NCBI GenBank assembly: GCA_945901035.1
Contig: CAMDKN010000003.1
Span: 1 to 18,178 of the forward strand
Reading direction: 5' to 3'
Length of the DNA: 18,178 bases
DNA from: Gulosibacter massiliensis
Lineage (GTDB): Bacteria; Actinomycetota; Actinomycetes; Actinomycetales; Microbacteriaceae
The notes under the pieces are model-generated. The model was not told where the DNA came from and made no database searches. It worked only from the letters and a program-made list of their open reading frames with translations. The position numbers were made by a program, and so were the translations under genes. Below, piece by piece: positions 11,473 to 18,178 of this stretch. Within the stretch, counting starts at the first letter, position 1, and every line of letters begins with the position of its first letter.

Positions 11473-13272
11473 CTATTCGGCGGCGCAGTAGACGATTGTT
11501 ATCGAGGACTGCTGCGGAGCTTCGCCCCTGAGTGACTGCGACCCGATTTGCTGACCGCTGCACGAATTGTCCGAAATCACAGTGACATCCAGTTGCAGGT
11601 CTGGGCCCCGAAGAATTCGCGTCGCTTTTCCAACGCTCATTCCGACCACGTCGGGAATTTTGATTTTCCCATTGGAGACGACGATGTTGATAATGGTTCC
11701 CGCGGGAAGGCGCGTTCCCTCTTCGGGGTCACTTCCCACCACAGTGCCTTGTTTCGCGGTCGGCGAAAAACCATCGGTCACTTTCCCTACGACAAATCCG
11801 GCCTTCTCGATCGCCGCCGCAGCCTTCTCTTGTGCCAACAGGTTGATGGATGGTACCGCAACGAGGGGAGCACCGGACGATTCAATCACCGTGACAATCT
11901 CTCCTGCCGCCAGATTGACACCGGGAGCGGGGGACGTCGAGATGACGGATCCTTCCGGAACGCTGTCGCTGGACTCGACACGGCGAGTCACGGTCAAACC
12001 CAGTTCCATGAGCTGTGTTTCGGCGGTCTCGAACGACACGTTGGTGACGTCGGGCATAGAGATGGACAACCCGCTGAGCGCTTGCCCCGAGTTCAAGGTC
12101 AGCACATAAAACATCATCCCCACCACGACCGACGCTAGCGCCAAAAGACCCGCTGCGCCGAGGAGTATCCATCGAACGAGGCTTGCTTTGGGTGGCGTAT
12201 CGCTCTGAAGAAGTGGGCGCAGGTCGTTGAGGTCCATGTTGTCTCCGCCTGGTTCAGGATTGGGTGTTGAGGATGATTCTACGGCGATTCTCGGTGCGGT
12301 GACCGCGGGCGTCAACGCCGGAGGTCCCGCCACGGGCTCGGGTGCTGTTACGGGTGCGGTTGCCGCTCGATCGGCTCGCCCACCCCCGACGAGGTTAGTG
12401 ACCGACCGCAGCGCCGACGCGAAGTCGGCGGCGGTTCGATACCGAGCAGAACGGTCTTTCTCCAGCCCCTTGGCGATAATCATGTCGAATTCCGGAGACA
12501 GTTCGGGGCGCCGACTACGAGCGCGAGGCGCCGTCTGGGTGACATGTTGGAATGCGATGGATACGGATGTGTCGCCCGAAAACAACGGAGAACCGGTGAC
12601 CATTTCGAACAGCACCACCGCGGTGGAATACAGGTCACTCCGGCCGTCGATGATCTCGCCCTTGGCCTGTTCGGGCGAGAAATACTGGGCGGTTCCGACA
12701 ATCGCGGACGGGTCGTTGGTCGGGTCTTCGATTGCCTGGGCAATACCGAAGTCGCAGACTTTCACAACCCCCGATTGGGTAATCATGACGTTGCCGGGTT
12801 TGATGTCGCGATGAATAATCCCCGCCTGGTGCGATTCGGCTAACGCGTCAAGAATTCCGATTGCGATGTGCACCGCGACCTTGGGCTCGAACGGCCCGGC
12901 GTCCATTAACTTCCGCAGAATTTTGCCGTCAATGTATTCCATGACGATGTAGGGAATCGGAACGTCGGCCGACACCGCCGGGATGAATTCTTCGCCGGCG
13001 TCGTACACCCGCACGATGTTCGGATGCCCCATGGCGCTCACTGAGTGGGCTTCGCGCTGGAAGCGGTTTCGCGATTCGGCATCGGCTGCCACATCGGGGC
13101 GGAGCGCTTTGATCGCGACCCGGCGCTGAAGCCGAGTGTCCGTTCCGACGTACACATTGGCCATGCCCCCGCGTCCGATCAACGCCTCGGGCCGATAGCG
13201 CTGGGCAAACAGAAACGGTGAATCCACGATCGAATCCAAGTTGGAACGTGACGACGAATTGTTATCAACCAA
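11473..13272 (-). CDS. pknB: PASTA-domain Ser/Thr protein kinase PknB
   Basis: PknB senses peptidoglycan fragments outside the cell and phosphorylates growth and division proteins inside. In this reading of 599 residues the kinase domain spans about 25-290: glycine loop IGRGGMANV (32-40), Lys55, HRDIKPGN (154-161), DFG (174-176) and VGTAQYFSPE (192-201). A Pro/Ala/Thr-rich juxtamembrane region follows, then a membrane helix (about 366-392) and three PASTA repeats (about 405-468, 470-535, 537-597). Cys571 and Cys596 could form a disulfide in the last repeat. The start is uncertain: TTG at 13272 overlaps pknA by eight bases, while GTG at 13227 is closer to the usual N-terminus. M. tuberculosis PknB has four PASTA repeats, so this one is shorter outside. 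Confidence 0.95.
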   Translation of the reverse strand: MVDNNSSSRSNLDSIVDSPFLFAQRYRPEALIGRGGMANVYVGTDTRLQRRVAIKALRPDVAADAESRNRFQREAHSVSAMGHPNIVRVYDAGEEFIPAVSADVPIPYIVMEYIDGKILRKLMDAGPFEPKVAVHIAIGILDALAESHQAGIIHRDIKPGNVMITQSGVVKVCDFGIAQAIEDPTNDPSAIVGTAQYFSPEQAKGEIIDGRSDLYSTAVVLFEMVTGSPLFSGDTSVSIAFQHVTQTAPRARSRRPELSPEFDMIIAKGLEKDRSARYRTAADFASALRSVTNLVGGGRADRAATAPVTAPEPVAGPPALTPAVTAPRIAVESSSTPNPEPGGDNMDLNDLRPLLQSDTPPKASLVRWILLGAAGLLALASVVVGMMFYVLTLNSGQALSGLSISMPDVTNVSFETAETQLMELGLTVTRRVESSDSVPEGSVISTSPAPGVNLAAGEIVTVIESSGAPLVAVPSINLLAQEKAAAAIEKAGFVVGKVTDGFSPTAKQGTVVGSDPEEGTRLPAGTIINIVVSNGKIKIPDVVGMSVGKATRILRGPDLQLDVTVISDNSCSGQQIGSQSLRGEAPQQSSITIVYCAAE

Positions 13273-14884
13273 CGGTAATCACCAGGTCTTCCGATGGATT
13301 CGATGCGAGGTCGCCACATCTAACAATGTAGGACACACGAACCTCGGTGGTATCGGCATCAATCACGATTTCGGCGACCGTGACTTTCGAACCAAACGTG
13401 CTCACGTCGGCGAAAGAGCCCCCATTGACGGTGAATTCATAGGATTCGAGGACAAAACCCGCGGGGCACTCGGCGTAACGGGGCCACGAGATTGTGACGG
13501 TTCCCCCGGGAAGGTACGGCCCCGAACTCACCGTCAATGCCGAAGGCGACGGAGGCGTCGGAATCGCGTCATAGAAATACACCGCAACGAGCGAATCCGC
13601 GGGAACGCTCCCCCGCGGATTGACGCGATACGCCGTGCCCACCAAATCGATGGACGTCGCGATGTTTCCGGTCACGGCGTCAAGGCGGAGCCCCATCGAC
13701 GCAAGCTTTTCCTCCACCTGATTGAGCGTGAGTCCGACGAATTCGTCTTCGTTAATCGTGACATTACTGGTGAGCGGATCGGTGGGCGCGGGCGTTGGTT
13801 CCACCGTTTCGCTTGCGCTCGGTGAGGGGAGAGGAGCGGGTGCTGATGGGCGCAAGACCAGTGCCACAATTATGCCGACCAGCACGACGGACAGAACGAC
13901 AACGATGCCGATCAGGGGAAGTGTTTTGGGAAGCCTGCGATACGGAGAACGTTGGTCGTTTTCACGCGGGGCCACGGACACCGGGAGAATTCGGGTCGAC
14001 GTGTCTTCCGAAACGTCTTGTGGATCGTCATCCACTGCGGGAACAAGGGCCAACGCTTCGCCGACACGTCCACGGGTGATGGCGATGGCGGCCCGAGCCA
14101 ATTGACGAGCACTCGAGGGTCTGCGCTCGGGCTTTTTGGCGATGCACGCGAGAATGAGGTTTCGCACGGCCAGCGGCACGCTGTCGGGCAGCGGCGGCGG
14201 CGGTTGCTTGATGTGTGCCATCGCAATCGACACCTGGGATTCCCCCGTGAACGGGCGCTTCCCCGCGAGCGCTTCGTAGGCGACAATTCCCAGAGAATAA
14301 ATGTCGGTGAGCGCACTTGCCGTCTTTCCGGAGGCCTGCTCGGGTGAAAGGTACTGCACCGTGCCCATCACCTGACCGGTCGCCGTCAGCGGAACTTGAT
14401 CCGCCGCTCGAGCAATTCCGAAATCGGTGATTTTGACTCGTCCGTCTGGTGTGATGATGAGGTTTCCGGGTTTGATGTCGCGGTGGACGAGCCCCGCCTC
14501 GTGTGCGGCGTGTAGCGCGGACGCGGTCTGCGCCACGATATCGAGAACGCGCTCGGGTGAGAGAAAACGCTCGCGTTCCAAAATGGTGGACAGGGCTTCG
14601 CCGGGGACGAGTTCCATCACGAGGAACGCACTTCCGTCCTCTTCGCCGAAGTCGTAGACGCTCGCGATTCCCTCGTGGTTGACCAGGGCGGCGTGTCGAG
14701 CCTCGGCACGAAAACGTTCCCGAAATGCGGCGTCACCGAAGTATTCCTCTTTGAGGATTTTGATCGCCACGTTTCGTTCGATGACGCTGTCCAACGCTTG
14801 CCAGACCTCACCCATTCCACCAATGGCGAGTCGCGACTTGAGCGCATACCGCCCACCGAAGACGTGACCAATCTGAGGTCTCAT
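13265..14884 (-). CDS. pknA: Ser/Thr protein kinase PknA with extended extracellular part
   Basis: PknA works with PknB to control cell shape and division. The 539 residues comprise a kinase domain (about 12-270) with IGGMGEVW (21-28), Lys42, HRDIKPGN (134-141), DFG (154-156) and MGTVQYLSPE (173-182). An Asp/Glu-containing linker leads to a membrane helix (about 322-344). Outside lie a Pro/Ser/Ala-rich stalk, one PASTA-like repeat (about 375-438) and a final beta-rich domain (about 445-539) with Cys473 and Cys523. M. tuberculosis PknA has no PASTA repeat, so the extracellular half is unusual in that comparison. The ATG overlaps the pbpA stop as ATGA and the gene overlaps pknB, as in the conserved operon. 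Confidence 0.95.
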   Translation of the reverse strand: MRPQIGHVFGGRYALKSRLAIGGMGEVWQALDSVIERNVAIKILKEEYFGDAAFRERFRAEARHAALVNHEGIASVYDFGEEDGSAFLVMELVPGEALSTILERERFLSPERVLDIVAQTASALHAAHEAGLVHRDIKPGNLIITPDGRVKITDFGIARAADQVPLTATGQVMGTVQYLSPEQASGKTASALTDIYSLGIVAYEALAGKRPFTGESQVSIAMAHIKQPPPPLPDSVPLAVRNLILACIAKKPERRPSSARQLARAAIAITRGRVGEALALVPAVDDDPQDVSEDTSTRILPVSVAPRENDQRSPYRRLPKTLPLIGIVVVLSVVLVGIIVALVLRPSAPAPLPSPSASETVEPTPAPTDPLTSNVTINEDEFVGLTLNQVEEKLASMGLRLDAVTGNIATSIDLVGTAYRVNPRGSVPADSLVAVYFYDAIPTPPSPSALTVSSGPYLPGGTVTISWPRYAECPAGFVLESYEFTVNGGSFADVSTFGSKVTVAEIVIDADTTEVRVSYIVRCGDLASNPSEDLVITVG

Positions 14885-16335
14885 TGCGCCAACACCGCCT
14901 CCATGATCTTTCGGGCGATCGGCGCAGCCACGGAGTTTCCCGTGCCGGAATTGCCCGGCCCGTCCGAATCTTCGACCACAACCACGACGGCCACTCTCGG
15001 ATTGTCGGCGGGGGCAAACCCGGTAAACCAGAGCGTGTACGGCTGATCGACACCGTTTTCGGCCGTGCCGGTCTTTCCCGCAACGTCGATTCCCGGAATT
15101 CGAGCACCGCTCGCGACGCCGTCGGCGACGCCGTCGACCATCATGTCGCGCAGGATTCCTGCGGTGTCCGGGCTGATGGGTTGGCCATATTCAATCGGGG
15201 TGAATGGGCTGAGAGGCGACAGGTCACGGGCGAGCACGGAATCCACGACGGTCGGGGCCATCAGCAGACCACCGTTCGCGATGGCCGAGGACACCATGGC
15301 AATTTGGAGTGGTGTGACGCGAACATCGAACTGCCCAAAGGACGACAACATGAGTTGTGCGTCGTCCATTCCCGCGGGGAAAATTGACGGGGTCGTTTTC
15401 ATCGGAACTTCGACGGTTGCGCCAAATCCGAACGCTTCGGCGTAGTCACGCAAACGTGCCTCCCCCAACTGCACCCCGATCTGAGCGAACGGGATGTTGC
15501 AGGACAGACGCAGGGCAGTTGAGATGGTGACGGACCGTCCCGGACCGCACGTGGAATCATTCGCGTTGTAAATCGTCGAATCGCTGAGCGGCAAGTCGAG
15601 CTTGGACGGGTTCGGAATCGCCGACTGTGCGGACATCATTCCCGAATCGATGGCCGCTGAGGCGACGACTAACTTGAACACCGAACCCGGGTGGTACAAA
15701 TCGCCACCGATTGCCCGATTCACGAGCGGTCCCGCGGCCGAATTGAGCAGAGCGTCGTAGTTGGAGCGCACCACATCCGAATCGTGCGAGGCGAGGTCAT
15801 TCGGGTCAAAAGTCGGAGTGCTGACAAACGCCAGAATCCTGCCGGTTGACGGCTCGACGGCGATGGCCGCACCCGTGAGTTCTCCGAGGGCGTCCCGCGC
15901 CACTTGCTGGACCGCAGGATTGAGGGTGAGCTTCACCGACGCACCGCGTGGGTCGGTGCCCGAGACGAGTGCAATGATTTGGTCGAAGAACTGCGAATTC
16001 GATTGACCGCTCAGTTTGTCATTCATGGCGAACTCGAGTCCGCTGATGCCCTGGTTGATGGTGAAGTAGCCCGTCACCGGAGCGAAGAGCCCGCCGCCGT
16101 GATACGTGCGCTGGTATCGATACACGTCGTCGACGGGCAAGGATTCGGCGATGAGAGTTGACCCCACCAGGATTGACCCGCGTTCGGTGGCGTACGAGTC
16201 ATACAGAGTGCGCACGTTGCGCGGGTCGACGCGCAGGTTGTCGACTTGAAACACCTGAATGACGGTGGCGGAAACGAATAGCGCGCCGAACAGGACGCCG
16301 ATGCCGATGCTGACACGCCGAAGTTCCGTGATCAT
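14881..16335 (-). CDS. pbpA: Class B penicillin-binding protein PbpA
   Basis: PbpA is a membrane-anchored D,D-transpeptidase that crosslinks peptidoglycan together with RodA. The 484-residue protein has one N-terminal membrane helix (about 10-30), a short non-catalytic domain and the transpeptidase domain. Active-site motifs are SVFK (Ser218, Lys221), SCN (278-280) and KTGTAE (421-426). Length and order match the short actinobacterial PbpA group rather than PASTA-bearing PBPs. Two extracellular cysteines, Cys263 and Cys279, flank the SXN motif region and may pair. Both ends overlap neighbours by four bases (ATGA with rodA upstream and pknA downstream), showing tight coupling. Confidence 0.96.
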   Translation of the reverse strand: MITELRRVSIGIGVLFGALFVSATVIQVFQVDNLRVDPRNVRTLYDSYATERGSILVGSTLIAESLPVDDVYRYQRTYHGGGLFAPVTGYFTINQGISGLEFAMNDKLSGQSNSQFFDQIIALVSGTDPRGASVKLTLNPAVQQVARDALGELTGAAIAVEPSTGRILAFVSTPTFDPNDLASHDSDVVRSNYDALLNSAAGPLVNRAIGGDLYHPGSVFKLVVASAAIDSGMMSAQSAIPNPSKLDLPLSDSTIYNANDSTCGPGRSVTISTALRLSCNIPFAQIGVQLGEARLRDYAEAFGFGATVEVPMKTTPSIFPAGMDDAQLMLSSFGQFDVRVTPLQIAMVSSAIANGGLLMAPTVVDSVLARDLSPLSPFTPIEYGQPISPDTAGILRDMMVDGVADGVASGARIPGIDVAGKTGTAENGVDQPYTLWFTGFAPADNPRVAVVVVVEDSDGPGNSGTGNSVAAPIARKIMEAVLAQ

Positions 16336-17726
16336 GCGCCCGGCACCGCCTCGCGCTGGTGGCGAACAGTGTCACTGAGCCGCAACAGCAGTGCCACAAT
16401 TATCCAGTTCGCGACGAGCGATGACCCACCCGCGGCGAGGAACGGTGTGGTGAGCCCCGTGACCGGGATCACCCGAGTCACCCCGCCCACGACAATGAAG
16501 ACCTGTAGCGCGAGGACGAACGTGAGCCCCACGGCCAGCAGCCGACCGAAGTCGTCAGAGCCATTGATGCCGATTCGAATTCCCCGAGCGATAAACAACA
16601 GGTACAGCGAGAGAATCGCAAACACCCCGACCAGCCCGAGTTCTTCTCCGAGGCTGGCCATGATGTAGTCCGATTCGGCGAGGGGCACGATACCCGGGTG
16701 GCCCGCACCGAGGCCCGTGCCGATGATTCCTCCCGAGGCGAAGCCGAAAAGCCCCTGAACGAGTTGATAGGAGCCGCCGACGGCCTCGTAATTCGCTTGG
16801 TTGAAGGAATCGAGCCACGCGGCGAACCGACCCTGGACGTAGGTGAGGAACTGACTGGCGATGAGTGCGCCCGCTCCGAACAACCCGCCTCCGACAACGA
16901 ACCAAATTGCCCGTCCGGTCGCCACGTACATCAGGACGAGGAAGAGTCCGAAATAGAGCAGTGACGTGCCGAGGTCGCGCTGGAAAATGAGAACCAGCAT
17001 CGCGACCACCCAGACCACGAGGATTGGTCCGAGGTCCTTGATTCGCGGCCAGGTCACCCCGAACAAGCGCTTCCCGACCACCGACAGCGAGTCGCGCGCC
17101 GTGACGAGATAGCCGGCGAAGAACAACGCGAGTGCGATTTTGCCGATTTCGCCCGGCTGGAAAGACACGAAACCGAGGTCGACCCACAGCCGCGCGCCGT
17201 TGATGGTGACACCGATGAACGGGACGAGGGGCAACATCAGCAACACGACACCGACCAACATCCAGACGTACCGGTAACGCTGCAAGACGCGGTGGTTTCG
17301 AACGGTCACAATGACCCCGATCGCGACGACTGTCGCAATCGCTGTCCACACCATTTGGCGGGTAGCGTTCGCTTCCCAGCCCGTCAGACCGAACGACAGG
17401 TCGAGTCGATGGATCATCGCGATTCCGAGCCCGTTGAGAAGAGTAACGATGGGAAGGATCAGCGGGTCGGCATCACGGGCGACGAATCGCTGCGCGACGT
17501 GCATCGCGAGAACGATGGCACCGAGCCCGAATGTCAGGCCGATGATGGACGGGTTGACCACTCCGGTCACGCCAATATCCACGAGCGCGAGGGCTGCGGT
17601 GGTGACGATCATGGCAAAAACAATGAGCGTCGCCTCGAGGTTCCGAAGTTTCGTCGGAACCTTGAGGCGCAGCATGAGCTGCTCGGTGATGGTCGCGTTC
17701 GCCGGGCTACTGGGACTGAGAGGCAA
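16332..17726 (-). CDS. rodA: SEDS-family peptidoglycan polymerase RodA
   Basis: RodA/FtsW proteins polymerise lipid II into glycan strands. This 464-residue protein has about twelve hydrophobic helices and the SEDS signatures GARLWVDLGFVSFQPGEIGK and AESDYIMASLGEELG; Asp353 in the latter is the predicted catalytic acid. Its place before pbpA shows it is the RodA partner of PbpA, although sequence alone does not fully separate RodA from FtsW. I choose the TTG at 17726, which overlaps pstP by 20 bases and has AAGGA about nine bases upstream; an in-frame ATG 17 codons later is the alternative. The end overlaps pbpA by four bases. Confidence 0.95.
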   Translation of the reverse strand: MPLSPSSPANATITEQLMLRLKVPTKLRNLEATLIVFAMIVTTAALALVDIGVTGVVNPSIIGLTFGLGAIVLAMHVAQRFVARDADPLILPIVTLLNGLGIAMIHRLDLSFGLTGWEANATRQMVWTAIATVVAIGVIVTVRNHRVLQRYRYVWMLVGVVLLMLPLVPFIGVTINGARLWVDLGFVSFQPGEIGKIALALFFAGYLVTARDSLSVVGKRLFGVTWPRIKDLGPILVVWVVAMLVLIFQRDLGTSLLYFGLFLVLMYVATGRAIWFVVGGGLFGAGALIASQFLTYVQGRFAAWLDSFNQANYEAVGGSYQLVQGLFGFASGGIIGTGLGAGHPGIVPLAESDYIMASLGEELGLVGVFAILSLYLLFIARGIRIGINGSDDFGRLLAVGLTFVLALQVFIVVGGVTRVIPVTGLTTPFLAAGGSSLVANWIIVALLLRLSDTVRHQREAVPGA

Positions 17727-18178
17727 TCTCGATCCTTTCGACGACGAGCAGGGCCTGTTTGAGACTCAGGACCGGGATGGTGAGTTCCACCGAGGTCCTC
17801 ACAAAATCAGAGAGCGAGGAGAGCGGAATATCCGTGTCGCGCACGATGGTGTGCAGCGGAATCGAGCCGAAGTCTCCGTTGATTCCGCGATAAACGACGA
17901 CACTGTCTCCGTCAGTACCCACAAAGAACTGCGATTGGGTCCAGACGTAGCCGTAGATGCCGAAGCCGACGACGACGGCGAGGGCCAACGAGAAATAGAC
18001 AGCCCAACGCGACCGTCGTTGTGCCGCACGGCGTTTGTCCTCGGCGACGAGTGTGTCCAAATAATCGGCGGTCTCGAAATGTTCTTCCATCGCGCTGCCG
18101 GATTTGGGCGAAAAAAGGCGCGAAACAACCCGGGGTAGTGGTCTGGTCACCGCGTCAAAAAGTAGGGGAAGTGCGGCC
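17707..18178 (-). CDS. pstP: PP2C-type phosphatase PstP, C-terminal part only
   Basis: PstP is the membrane Ser/Thr phosphatase that reverses PknA/PknB phosphorylation. Only the last 156 or so residues are inside the window; the reading frame stays open to the window edge, so the catalytic domain lies beyond. Visible are a Pro/Arg-rich linker, a charged stretch ending RRAAQRRSR, one membrane helix (WAVYFSLALAVVVGFGIYGYVW) and an extracellular domain of about 80 residues starting QFFVGTDGDSVVVYRG, which matches the PstP C-terminal domain. The 3' end overlaps the rodA start. The internal GTG at 18150 is not the true start. Confidence 0.9.
   Translation of the reverse strand, partial: AALPLLFDAVTRPLPRVVSRLFSPKSGSAMEEHFETADYLDTLVAEDKRRAAQRRSRWAVYFSLALAVVVGFGIYGYVWTQSQFFVGTDGDSVVVYRGINGDFGSIPLHTIVRDTDIPLSSLSDFVRTSVELTIPVLSLKQALLVVERIEIASQSQ

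Noticed and set aside
12227..12814. Long plus-strand frame opposite pknB
   Set aside because: The opposite strand carries the conserved kinase motifs; this frame has no signals of its own.

Overview
The window reads as moderately GC-rich, gene-dense actinobacterial chromosome, most likely Microbacteriaceae or another Micrococcales lineage. The main evidence is the conserved actinobacterial cell-growth block: ppiA, rhomboid, crgA, sortases and trpG, then the minus-strand operon pstP-rodA-pbpA-pknA-pknB. In Mycobacterium and relatives this block lies close to oriC. A near-consensus parS (ParB-binding) sequence at 3558-3573 agrees with an origin-proximal position. No tRNA, rRNA, CRISPR array or insertion sequence was found, and no gene-free stretch exceeds about 210 bases.

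Region 1 (1-1496): an AT-richer leader carrying repeated TAGTCT motifs, a small two-helix membrane protein and a ten-helix-type DMT/EamA exporter. Region 2 (1459-3521, minus): an OmpR-family response regulator and its HAMP histidine kinase, translationally coupled.

Region 3 (3644-7005, plus): the most unusual part, transcribed divergently from the two-component system. It encodes an export-type protein with no Lys or Arg that ends in 21 Glu-Asp dipeptides. A TAATG junction leads directly into a secreted-type protein with nine consecutive lysines. Next come an ApbE-type FAD:protein FMN transferase and a membrane ferric-reductase/FNR/[2Fe-2S] ferredoxin fusion. All junctions overlap, so the four genes look like one operon. 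I infer a sensor-controlled extracytoplasmic redox or metal module built around a polyanion/polycation pair. No FMN_bind acceptor for ApbE is visible.

Region 4 (7002-8835): a conserved-looking one-helix membrane protein (minus), cyclophilin PpiA, a rhomboid protease (plus) and the division protein CrgA (minus). Rhomboid and crgA converge on a pair of overlapping hairpins. Region 5 (8892-11471, plus): two tandem class E sortases, a 52-residue membrane protein and trpG/pabA. Region 6 (11473-18178, minus): the PASTA kinase/cell-wall operon. PstP dephosphorylates Ser/Thr-kinase targets, RodA and PbpA form a peptidoglycan polymerase/transpeptidase pair, and PknA and PknB sense the wall and phosphorylate growth regulators. 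pstP runs off the window.
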